Shown here piece after piece: positions 1-5,520 of a stretch of 5,520 nt of DNA (position 1 is the first letter of the stretch; every line of letters starts with the position of its first letter). The notes under the pieces were generated by a model, which was not told the origin of the DNA, ran no database searches, and saw nothing but the letters and a program-made list of their open reading frames with translations. This DNA is from an uncultured Ruminococcus sp. (lineage in GTDB: Bacteria; Bacillota; Clostridia; Oscillospirales; Acutalibacteraceae), in contig CAJOHT010000165.1 in assembly GCA_905234305.1 (NCBI GenBank), positions 1 to 5,520 of the forward strand. Reading direction: 5' to 3'. A program made the position numbers and the translations under genes.

Positions 1-40
1 TTTTCATAAAACTAAGATACTATTCCTCAGCCATTAAAAA

Positions 41-70
41 CCCAGTATCCATTAGGATGCTGGGCTTTTT
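41..70. terminator. Bidirectional intrinsic terminator at the end of the DnaD/DnaC-like operon
   Basis: A 10-bp stem, 41-50 (CCCAGTATCC) with 55-64 (GGATGCTGGG), contains one G-U type pair and is closed by the loop ATTA. On the plus strand it is followed by CTTTTTATTTTT. On the minus strand it is followed by a TTTTTAATGG stretch, so it can stop transcription in both directions. It would end the minus-strand operon that stops at 176, and probably also a plus-strand gene lying left of the window. The call rests on structure alone. Confidence 0.85.
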
Positions 71-175
71 ATTTTTAAATTTAGAATAGGGATTCGAAAC
101 ATATTAAGGAAAATGAAAAGTTAAAGTTTTCTCATATATAATACATCACCTTAAACAATTAATAAAATAAAAGAA
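65..175. other. AT-rich intergenic spacer
   Basis: This short AT-rich stretch lies between the terminator and the stop codon of the helicase-loader gene. I see no open reading frame, tRNA or convincing regulatory element. A TATAAT at 137-142 has no good -35 partner and points into the end of a convergent gene. Minus-strand transcripts probably run through it as a 3' untranslated region of about 110 bases before reaching the hairpin. Confidence 0.4.
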
Positions 176-847
176 TTATTCTTTCATCAACCTAACATCC
201 TTACCGAAAAAATCGAGACGATGAGCTTCGCCGATAATTCTCGAAACGAAGCGTTCGGTATACAGCTTCTCAAGCTCGGCTAAATCAAGATTGGTATTAA
301 TAATAATCGGTTTTCCCGAAAGCAGGCGTGAATTAAACAGATTATAAATCGCCTTTTTCGAGAACTGGTTAGTAAACTCGGTGCCGAGGTCGTCGATTAT
401 AAGCAGGTCGCAATTAAGAAGGGTATCCTCTGTGTTACCGTTGTCATCCTTAGAGCGTGAGAACTGCTCCTTTTCGAGCTTAGATACCAAAATCGGAGCG
501 GATACGTAGATAACGCCATATCCCCTCTTTATAACCTCGTTAGCGATAGAAAGGCTTAGATGAGTTTTTCCGAGTCCTGTATAACCGTTCATAAAAACGC
601 TTTCGGATTTAGGAGTAAAACTCTCGGCGTAGCTTCTGCAATAAGCAAAAATACTTTTCATCTGCTCGTACGGAGAGCGCGGATAACCGTTTTCAGTATT
701 CTTGCTATAGTAATCGAGATTAAAATCCTCAAAGGTACATAGGCTTAGCGGCGAATTTTTATTAAGCTCGGCGCAGGCTTCCTCTACCATCGCTTTCTTA
801 AGACAGGAACACATAATCGTCCTGTTATCCCGCTCAATATAACCCGT
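176..847 (-). pseudogene. DnaC/DnaI-like helicase loader, C-terminal AAA+ part (frame-broken gene)
   Basis: This is the 3' part of a primosomal helicase-loader ATPase, of the kind that places the replicative DNA helicase on single-stranded DNA. Numbering from the ATG at 814, it shows Walker A GYTGLGKT (77-84), Walker B LLIIDD (137-142), a sensor-1-like INTN (172-175) and the ERFVSRI arginine-finger box (187-193). Homology does not begin at that ATG: the same frame reads TGYIERDNRTIMCSC from 847, which continues the zinc-binding segment that starts CKEC in the upstream fragment. The two frames together give about 328 residues, near the roughly 330 I recall for clostridial members. As sequenced, the ATPase domain has no ribosome binding site of its own. 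The ATG at 814 could in principle start a separate protein, but no Shine-Dalgarno sequence supports that. The family call is firm; the exact loader name (DnaC versus DnaI) is not. Confidence 0.85.
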
Positions 848-1163
848 AGCATTCTTTACAGTAATAATCAGGCTCAGTATCCGACACAGAGTATCCCTTT
901 GACTTCAAAAGCTCGGCGTATTCAGCCTGGAGTTTTAAACTCTCGTCCTTTAAGCTCTCAAGTTCTTTCCTAACGTCTCCGCCTCTTAGTACGGCGCGTC
1001 CCGCTCTTATCGCGCAGGATGCGATTTTATGCTCGTACTCCCCCGCTTCGGGGATTTCCGAAAAGATTTTATTCTTCCTGAACTCTGCGTCGCTTTCGGC
1101 ACTCCGTTTTCTTTCTTTTATTTTATCTATCGCTTTCTTTTTTATTTCAAAGCTGTATCCCAT
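834..1163 (-). pseudogene. DnaC/DnaI-like helicase loader, N-terminal part (frame-broken gene)
   Basis: This is the 5' part of the same helicase-loader gene. It begins MGYSFEIKKKAIDKIKERKR, a charged, probably coiled-coil N-terminal region like that of clostridial DnaC-type proteins. It runs to a CKEC pair (codons down to 849) that should be the first half of a CxxC...CxC zinc site. It then reads YGLY and hits TGA at 836-834. The second half, TGY...CSC, lies in the other frame just downstream, so roughly two residues are missing at the join. The start is well supported: AGAGG at 1175-1171 lies 7 bases before the ATG and overlaps the TAG stop (1176-1174) of the DnaD-like gene, leaving a 10-base gap and suggesting translational coupling. 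Alone, this fragment lacks every ATPase motif and should not load helicase. Confidence 0.8.
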
Positions 1164-1173
1164 AACTATACCT

Positions 1174-1560
1174 CTACTTGATTTTCATTAGCTCGTCCAA
1201 GTCATAGGACGATTTTCTTCTTTCGGGTGTTTTAGTTTCTTTTTTATCGAGCTTATCTATATCCTCGGGATTATAGATCCCCGCGTTATGCCAGCTTAGG
1301 AGGATTTTATTAATATACGGCATAGAAAGTTTTCCTGTACTATCAACATTTTTCTCGTACGCTATCCTAAGCATATCATCCGAAAAATGCCATTCGTTTA
1401 TCCATCTGTCGGCGAATTCCATCTGTTTTGAGGTCGGCGAACCAGCGTTATTGACGCCGAATACGAAGTTGACTCTCGCCCAGTTTTCGCTCGAGCGTTT
1501 ACTGTCGGCGATTTTCCTGTCGGCAGCTTCGATACTGTCAATTCCCTCGTCAGCCCATTT
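1174..1560 (-). pseudogene. DnaD-like primosome protein, C-terminal part with second DnaB_2 domain (frame-broken gene)
   Basis: This is the 3' part of a DnaD-domain replication-initiation or restart protein. In this frame 128 residues are readable from 1560. They start WADEGIDSIEAADRKIADSK, the end of the first DnaB_2 repeat. A linker follows, then FADRWINEWHFSDDMLRIAY and PYINKILLSWHNAGI, typical of the second DnaB_2 (DnaD C-terminal) repeat with its YIxKILxxWHxxGI signature. The tail is lysine-rich. An ATG at 1422 lies inside the domain and has no ribosome binding site, so it is not a credible independent start. The TAG stop overlaps the AGAGG that serves the helicase-loader gene downstream. 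DnaD-like proteins work with the helicase loader at oriC or stalled forks, so the pairing fits one primosome operon. Confidence 0.82.
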
Positions 1561-2113
1561 TACGCCTATTACCGATGCTTACGCAGTAATTCACGAGCAT
1601 AACGATCACCTCGGCGGGAAGTCCGCAGGTATCGTACAGCATAACTATTACAGACGTAGCTCCGCTTGAGAGAGGTTTTGAAAGCGACGTCTCGACCTCA
1701 GTCAACAGCGCCCTTAAGTTATCGTCCTCGTTAATAATACGCGAGGCGGTTATGATATCGGGCTTTACGGGACGGGTAACAACCGTTTTCTTCTCGGGGA
1801 TTTTATCAACTGTTTTCGACTGCACCGCTGTTTCAAAGGTTTCGGCAGCTTTTTTCGAAGGAGTAAGCTCTCCATCGTACTCGCACAGAACTTCCCTGTC
1901 AACCCAAAACCTAATACAATCAGGCACATCATCCTCGTGAATCCTTAACAAGTCGCTTATTTCTTTATATGTATAGCTTTTTTCGGAGTTTCTGAGCAGA
2001 AAAAGCAGAACCTTAAGCTGGTTAGGGCTTGCTATTTTAATATGCTCATCCACTACGCATGAGGGAACCGCGAATACGCTTCCCCAGTTTCCAAGTTTAA
2101 TACGAACAGACAT
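1550..2113 (-). pseudogene. DnaD-like primosome protein, N-terminal part (frame-broken gene)
   Basis: This is the 5' part of the DnaD-like gene. I start it at the ATG at 2113-2111 (MSVRIKLGNWGSVFAVP) because AAAAAGGA at 2128-2121 lies 7 bases upstream. An in-frame ATG at 2155 would add 14 residues without a ribosome binding site. Residues about 25-75 look like a winged-helix DNA-binding domain (SPNQLKVLLFLLR, YTYKEISDLLRI). A variable basic linker follows. The first DnaB_2 repeat then begins (DNLRALLTEVETSLSKPLSS, GLPAEVIVMLVNYCVSIGNR). It stops at TGA (1552-1550) right after GNRRKMG. Relatives continue here with a YIEKTA-like helix and then WADEGI; the helix is absent and WADEGI is in the other frame. 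The joined gene would encode about 312 residues plus about 9 missing. Confidence 0.82.
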
Positions 2114-2120
2114 AATTACA

Positions 2121-2154
2121 TCCTTTTTAGAATAGTATATTAAACAGTATAACA
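2121..2154 (-). promoter_or_regulatory. Extended -10 promoter and ribosome binding site of the DnaD/DnaC-like operon
   Basis: On the minus strand, TGTTATACT (2154-2146) is an extended -10 element (TGn plus TATACT). A second TATACT lies at 2139-2134. No good -35 is visible at 17 bases; a weak TTGTAG lies further upstream. The ribosome binding site AAAAAGGA at 2128-2121 is 7 bases from the chosen ATG and decides that start. Assignment is by motif only. Confidence 0.55.
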
Positions 2155-2195
2155 TAAATCTTTCTTATTCGCTACAAAATTCCAAAAATATTTTC

Positions 2196-2224
2196 TTGAC
2201 TTATATTATCGTAAAACTTATAAT
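2196..2224 (+). promoter_or_regulatory. Sigma-A promoter of the TSCPD/FliB-like operon
   Basis: TTGACT (2196-2201), a 17-base spacer and a perfect TATAAT (2219-2224) make a near-consensus housekeeping promoter. Transcription should begin near 2231. It sits back to back with the minus-strand promoter of the DnaD-like gene, about 40-50 bases apart in a 142-base divergent intergenic region. No operator-like palindrome is evident. Confidence 0.85.
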
Positions 2225-2242
2225 GTTAAAAAGATTTATTTG

Positions 2243-2249
2243 AAAGGAG
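2243..2249 (+). promoter_or_regulatory. Ribosome binding site of the TSCPD gene
   Basis: AAAGGAG ends 6 bases before the ATG at 2256, a strong Shine-Dalgarno match that fixes this start. Confidence 0.85.
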
Positions 2250-2255
2250 ATAACT

Positions 2256-2504
2256 ATGGTTCATTCATATATTCCCCGCGGAGTATGCTCAAGAAAAATA
2301 ACCGTCGATGTTGAGGACGGAATAATAAAAGATTGCAGATTTACGGGAGGCTGTAACGGCAATACTACGGGAGTAGCAGCTCTCGTTAAAGGTATGAAAG
2401 CCGAGGACGCGATTAATAAACTCAGAGGAATCGACTGCAACGGCAGAGGCACATCCTGTCCCGACCAGCTGGCGATTTGTCTTGAGGAAGCTATCAGAAA
2501 ATGA
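2256..2504 (+). CDS. TSCPD domain-containing protein (TIGR03905-like)
   Basis: This intact 82-residue protein has the TSCPD motif at residues 66-70 and six cysteines at 11, 27, 33, 61, 68 and 75. Several sit in conserved contexts (GGCNGNTTG, GIDCNGRGTSCPDQLA). The TSCPD fold also occurs as a tail on some ribonucleotide reductases, where the cysteine-rich end is thought to bind zinc or nucleic acid. The stand-alone small form has, to my knowledge, no established biochemical role, so I assign none. The pattern suggests a metal- or cluster-binding cytosolic protein. The length matches the short family. It has its own strong promoter and ribosome binding site. Its TGA stop overlaps the ATG of the next gene by ATGA, so the two are probably co-translated. 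The family assignment is made from memory of the motif. Confidence 0.88.
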   Translation: MVHSYIPRGVCSRKITVDVEDGIIKDCRFTGGCNGNTTGVAALVKGMKAEDAINKLRGIDCNGRGTSCPDQLAICLEEAIRK

Positions 2505-3463
2505 TACATTTTTATCCCGAGTATTTTAACAAATTCAAATGCATAGCTAACCGATGCCCCGACAGCTGCTGTCAGGGCTGGGACGTTGTTGTTGATGAAG
2601 AAAGCGAAAACTACTACAATACGGTTAAAGGCTCCTTCGGCGATAAAATAAGAAATGTCACCGTTACCGACGAGGACGGCGACAGGATTTTTACGCTCAA
2701 GAACCGCCGCTGTCCTTTTTGGAACAATGACGAGCTATGTGATATATATATAAATCTCGGAGACGAGCATTTATGCGAAACCTGTAAAAAATTCCCGCGT
2801 ATCACAATGGAATTTGAGGGTTTTACAGAACACACGCTTTCGCTCGCCTGCCCTGAAGCGGCGAGTATAATACTCAGCGAGGATTTTATTATTCCTTTAT
2901 CGAATTATAATTCAGACGATAACATATTAAACTTCCTTTTGTCCGCGAGAAAAGAAACCTTTACTATCTTCGCGGATAATACTAAGAGCTTTAAAGAACG
3001 CTTTAAGGACGCGGTTTTATTTAACCGAACGATACAGGACAAGCTATATTCTTCTAAAACCTCTGCCTTTTCAGAAAAGGATTTCAGCTTTATATTCGAT
3101 ATTCACGAAAGGCTCGAATACATAAATCCCGACTATTCCGAAGAAATAAAAAACGCCCGTGATTTTTCCTTATCAGAAAAATACGACGATGTATATACAC
3201 GGCTCGCCGAGTATTATATATTCAGATATTACCTTAACGCGGTTGAAACAATGGATATACTTTCGGTATTAAAAAGGATTTTCTGCGCTTATATAATAAC
3301 GGGAGCGTTAGCAGATAAACAAACTAAGTCCGATATCGTAAGAATAATCCAAACCTACTCAAAAGAGGTTGAGCATTCCTACGACAATAACGCGACGCTC
3401 GAATTCTTTTTTGATAACGACGAACACTTCGGAATCGATAATTTAATTTCTTTATTAGAATAA
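2501..3463 (+). CDS. fliB: FliB-like lysine-N-methylase family protein (cysteine-cluster protein)
   Basis: This 320-residue protein is cysteine-rich at its N-terminus: Cys 14, 19, 23, 24, 71, 80, 92, 95 and 117. The contexts are FKCIANRCPDSCCQGWDVVV, RRCPFWNNDELCDIYINLG, LCETCKKFPR and LSLACPEA. They match the family named for FliB, which methylates flagellin lysines in Salmonella and is thought to use an iron-sulfur cluster. The C-terminal two thirds (about 130-320) is helical-looking and poorly conserved. No membrane segment or signal peptide is visible, so it should be cytosolic. No flagellar gene is in the window, and many non-motile Clostridia carry relatives, so flagellin as substrate is uncertain. 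The start overlaps the TSCPD stop (ATGA). A GAGGA at 2484-2488 lies 12 bases upstream, rather far, so coupling probably drives initiation. The frame is undamaged. Confidence 0.8.
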   Translation: MIHFYPEYFNKFKCIANRCPDSCCQGWDVVVDEESENYYNTVKGSFGDKIRNVTVTDEDGDRIFTLKNRRCPFWNNDELCDIYINLGDEHLCETCKKFPRITMEFEGFTEHTLSLACPEAASIILSEDFIIPLSNYNSDDNILNFLLSARKETFTIFADNTKSFKERFKDAVLFNRTIQDKLYSSKTSAFSEKDFSFIFDIHERLEYINPDYSEEIKNARDFSLSEKYDDVYTRLAEYYIFRYYLNAVETMDILSVLKRIFCAYIITGALADKQTKSDIVRIIQTYSKEVEHSYDNNATLEFFFDNDEHFGIDNLISLLE

Positions 3464-3490
3464 AACGCGGTACAAAAAGTGTACCGCGTT
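3464..3490. terminator. Bidirectional terminator between the FliB-like gene and prfB
   Basis: A perfect 10-bp stem, AACGCGGTAC (3464-3473) with GTACCGCGTT (3481-3490), encloses a 7-base loop. Plus-strand transcripts continue CTTTTAT and minus-strand transcripts continue TTATTC, modest U tracts on both sides. It begins directly after the TAA of the FliB-like gene and ends 3 bases from the TAA of prfB, so one hairpin serves two convergent genes. Confidence 0.88.
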
Positions 3491-3493
3491 CTT

Positions 3494-4054
3494 TTATGCT
3501 TCAAGAGTTCCCGTACTGAGAGCCTTTAAATAAGCGTTTATAAATCCGTCCAAATCGCCGTCCATAACCTTTTCTACATTACCCGTCTCAAAGGATGTAC
3601 GGTGATCCTTAACCATAGTGTAAGGCATAAATACATAAGAGCGTATCTGGCTTCCCCACGTTATTTCCTTCTGGACGCCTTTAATATCCTCGATTTTATC
3701 GAGATGCTCGCGCTCCTTAATCTCCATCAGCTTTGACATAAGCATTTTCATAGCTACGTCACGATTCTGATACTGACTTCTCTCGACCTGGCTGGCTACT
3801 ACGATACCAGTCGGGATATGGGTCAAGCGTACGGCTGAGGAGGTCTTATTAACCTTCTGACCGCCCGCGCCGCTCGCGCGGTAAACATCCATCTTAATAT
3901 CCTCGGGATTAATCTCGATATGAATATCGTCGTTGATTTCGGGCATAACTTCAAGGGAAGCGAAACTCGTATGGCGTCTGCCCTGGGAGTCAAACGGAGA
4001 AACTCTTACAAGGCGGTGAACTCCGGCCTCGCTCTTAAGATAACCGTAAGCGTA
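3494..4054 (-). pseudogene. prfB: Peptide chain release factor 2, C-terminal part with SPF and GGQ (frame-broken gene)
   Basis: This is the 3' part of release factor 2, which reads UGA and UAA stop codons and hydrolyses peptidyl-tRNA on the ribosome. From 4054 the frame reads [18 protein letters not shown]. The stop-codon-reading SPF tripeptide follows at 4000-3992, then GRRHTSF and the catalytic GGQ at 3865-3857 (in [11 protein letters not shown]). The conserved end [10 protein letters not shown]...MVKDHRT is also present. The 186 residues match domains 2 to 4 of RF2. SPF rather than PxT marks RF2, not RF1. Just upstream in this frame is TAG (4057-4055), so the frame cannot be entered by normal initiation. 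The ATG at 3946 is internal, lacks a ribosome binding site, and would lose SPF while keeping GGQ. Confidence 0.93.
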
Positions 4055-4601
4055 CTAAAAGTACCGCGGATTTTAACCCCGCCTCATCACCATCTAGGTA
4101 ATCAACAGTTTTAACCTTAAAGTTATGAGCCTCAGCCCAGCGGTTATACATTCTGAAAAGCATCTCAGCCCAGTCCTGAGCCTCGGTGCCGCCTGAACCC
4201 GCGTGGAAGGTAAGCACGGCGTTATTCTTATCATATTCGCCCGTAAGAAGCGTTTTGAGCTTTTGCTTTGCAAGCTCAGACTCAACCGCCTCGACCTCGG
4301 AAAGAGCCTCTTCGTAAAGTCCCTCATCCTCTTCCTCGTTAGCGAGTTCTATTAAAGCGGCGGCGTCATCATAATGCTCAACGAGCTTATTATATTCTTC
4401 AACGGTTCCCTTTAACGCTCCCGTTTTCTGCAAAACCGCCTGAGATTTCTCAACATCATCCCAGAATCCAGGCTCGGTAGCTCTTAACTCGAGCTGTTCG
4501 ATTTCGGATTTCAGCGATTTAAGTCCAAGCGCGTCGGATAAATCATCAATATCAGGCTTAGAAGCCTCAAGTCTTAATAAAAGTTCCTCAAACTGAACCA
4601 T
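4035..4601 (-). pseudogene. prfB: Peptide chain release factor 2, N-terminal part (frame-broken gene)
   Basis: This is the 5' part of prfB. Residues 1-110 form the acidic, helical domain 1 (FWDDVEKSQAVLQ, YNKLVEHYDDAAALIELA). The GSGGTEAQDWAEML motif and VDYLDGDEAGLKSAVL of domain 2 follow. After VL (codon ending 4059) it departs into LVRLRLS and stops at TAA (4037-4035), while [13 protein letters not shown] continues in the other frame. B. subtilis RF2 as I recall it has six residues between the SVTL and AYGY positions, so about 11 bases appear lost. The joined product would be about 367 residues plus 4, normal for RF2. The start has AAAGAGG (4615-4609) 7 bases upstream. The usual programmed frameshift stop near codon 25 is absent: this region reads through as ALGLKSLK. 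Confidence 0.92.
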
Positions 4602-4636
4602 AGTAAAACCTCTTTTTCATAAAATTACCTTTGTAT

Positions 4637-4665
4637 ATTATAACAAATAACAGCATTATTGTAAA
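4637..4665 (-). promoter_or_regulatory. Strong sigma-A promoter of prfB
   Basis: On the minus strand, TTTACA (4665-4660), a 17-base spacer and a perfect TATAAT (4642-4637) preceded by TGT make an extended -10 promoter one base from consensus at -35. The -10 lies 35 bases upstream of the prfB start codon, so the leader is short. The prfB control region therefore looks healthy although the coding frame is broken. Confidence 0.88.
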
Positions 4666-4678
4666 TGATTTTTTCTAT

Positions 4679-4707
4679 TTGATTTTTTTTACAAAAAATG
4701 GTATTAT
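4679..4707 (+). promoter_or_regulatory. Promoter-like sequence facing the truncated der
   Basis: TTGATT (4679-4684), 17 bases and TATTAT (4702-4707) resemble a sigma-A promoter on the plus strand. The -10 ends directly at the ATG that opens the der fragment, so this promoter cannot give a transcript with a leader or ribosome binding site for that ATG. It could be the remains of a promoter for a gene that once lay divergent from prfB, which would place the join to der just after it. The stretch is very AT-rich, so chance matches are likely. Confidence 0.35.
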
Positions 4708-5460
4708 ATGTTAAATAAGATTTTAGGAGAAGATAGAAGTATTGTAAGTGATATTGCAGGAACAACAAGAGATGCAATAGATTCATATTTTGAAAATGAG
4801 CATGGTAAATATGTTTTAATAGATACTGCAGGAATAAGAAAGAAAGCAAAAGTAAATGAACAAATAGAAAAATATAGTGTGCAACGAAGCCTATTAGCAG
4901 TAGAGCGTGCAGATGTATGCTTAATGCTAATAGATGCTAATGATGGAGTTACAGATCAGGATGCAAAAATTGCAGGAGAAGCTCATGAAGCTGGAAAGGG
5001 AATAATATTAGTTATAAATAAATGGGATGAGTATGAAAAAACAACAGGAACATTAGAAAAATATAAAAAAGAAGTTTATGACAAATTATCATATTTATCT
5101 TATGCACCAATTATTTTTATTTCAGCTAAAACAGGGCAGAGAGTAGATAAATTATTTGATATGATTAATAATGTTGCAGAACAAAATGCATTAAGAATAT
5201 CGACATCTATTTTAAACCAAGTTATAAATGAAGCGATAGCAATTGTTCAACCACCAACAGATAAAGGAAAAAGATTAAAAATTTATTATGGAACACAAGC
5301 ATCAACTAAACCACCAACATTTGTCATATTTGTAAACAACAAAGAATTATTCCATTTTTCTTATCAAAGATATATAATTAATCAATTAAGAAAAGAATTT
5401 GGATTAGAAGGAACACCTGTTAGATTAATAATAAGAGAGAAAAACGAAAAAGATGTATAA
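4708..5460 (+). pseudogene. der: Ribosome biogenesis GTPase Der (EngA), 5'-truncated: second G domain minus its P-loop, plus KH-like domain
   Basis: Der is a double-G-domain GTPase needed for 50S ribosomal subunit assembly. These 250 residues align with the second half only. They begin MLNKILGEDR, exactly where the family has GKSSLLNKxLGE, then show SDIAGTTRDAID (14-25), G3 DTAGIRKKAKV (39-49, a signature of the second domain), G4 NKWD (104-107) and G5 SAKTGQ (139-144). From about 165 to the end lies the KH-like RNA-binding domain. The first G domain and the second P-loop, about 190 residues in all, are missing. The upstream frame reads low-complexity FFLFDFFYKKWYY back to a TGA at 4666 and shows no Der sequence. 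There is no ribosome binding site before the ATG. Without a P-loop it should not bind GTP properly. Codons are far more A/T-ending than in the genes to the left. Confidence 0.9.
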
Positions 5461-5473
5461 ACTAATAAAAAAG

Positions 5474-5503
5474 AGTAGAAATAGTTTAAAAAATATTTCT
5501 ACT
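5474..5503. terminator. Hairpin after der, probably a terminator for a convergent gene
   Basis: A perfect 10-bp inverted repeat, AGTAGAAATA (5474-5483) with TATTTCTACT (5494-5503), has a 10-base loop. On the plus strand the following bases (AATTATAATAAT) are a poor U tract. On the minus strand the hairpin is followed by CTTTTTTATTAG, a good one. It therefore probably terminates a minus-strand gene right of the window, and at best weakly ends der. The stem is AU-rich. Confidence 0.6.
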
Positions 5504-5520
5504 AATTATAATAATATAAC

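Noticed and set aside
1..37. Possible gene end (plus) or gene start (minus, ATG at 7-5 with GAGGAA about 15 bases upstream) at the left edge
   Set aside because: Only about a dozen codons are visible, the Shine-Dalgarno spacing is too long, and no motif can be recognised.
87..100. A TTCGAA-containing stretch resembling a tRNA T-arm
   Set aside because: No acceptor, D or anticodon stems can be folded around it, and the flanks are AT-rich spacer.
137..142. TATAAT on the plus strand as a promoter
   Set aside because: The sequence 17-18 bases upstream (TGAAAA) is a poor -35, and it would drive transcription into the end of a convergent gene with no plus-strand gene to express.
834..851. Programmed +1 frameshift at TAT TGA G in the DnaC-like gene
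   Set aside because: The conserved TGYI is already in the second frame before that stop, so a shift at the stop would lose it; a small deletion upstream fits better.
1451..1669. Plus-strand open frames opposite the DnaD-like gene, including 1752-1940
   Set aside because: They lie antisense to recognisable DnaD sequence, lack ribosome binding sites and show no domain; they are shadows of the real coding strand.
3494..4601. RF2 loss as an adaptation to UGA reassignment to tryptophan
   Set aside because: The tryptophans seen in the minus-strand genes are encoded by TGG, the intact TSCPD gene ends in UGA, and no conserved tryptophan site reads TGA.
4625..4849. Minus-strand open frame opposite der and the prfB upstream region
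   Set aside because: The translation is low-complexity (Leu, Tyr, Phe, Asn) from AT-rich DNA and is antisense to clear Der coding sequence.

Overview
The window looks like a low-to-mid GC Firmicute, probably class Clostridia. The reasons are a DnaD-domain protein next to a DnaC/DnaI-type ATPase, a TIGR03905-type TSCPD protein, AAGGAG-like ribosome binding sites, sigma-A promoters close to consensus, and stem-loop terminators. This taxonomic call is an inference from gene content; no 16S or other marker is present. Bases after about 4710 look different: strongly A/T-ending codons, against a mixed GC/AT style to the left.

Layout from left to right. Positions 41-70 hold a bidirectional terminator. 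Positions 176-2113 (minus) hold a two-gene primosome operon: a DnaD-like protein, then a DnaC/DnaI-like helicase loader ten bases downstream. Both genes are broken by a reading-frame change. Positions 2114-2255 are a divergent promoter region. Positions 2256-3463 (plus) hold an intact operon: a small TSCPD-domain protein overlapped by ATGA with a cysteine-rich FliB-like lysine-N-methylase homologue. Positions 3464-3490 form a bidirectional terminator shared with the convergent prfB (release factor 2, 3494-4601, minus), which is also frame-broken. prfB has a very good promoter at 4637-4665. Positions 4708-5460 (plus) hold a truncated der (EngA GTPase) that starts inside the P-loop of its second G domain. 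Positions 5474-5503 form a hairpin.

The striking feature is damage. Three conserved, normally important genes (DnaC-like, DnaD-like, prfB) each carry one out-of-frame lesion, estimated from family spacing as losses of about 5, 26 and 11 bases. In each case a +1 shift restores the frame. der has lost its whole N-terminal half at a point where base composition also changes. The TSCPD/FliB pair is undamaged. The simplest reading is a draft or metagenomic contig with small deletion errors and a chimeric join near 4666-4716. A decaying genomic segment, or frameshift-tolerant expression, is less likely but can be tested. I see no convincing novel defence, mobile or RNA system, CRISPR array or tRNA.
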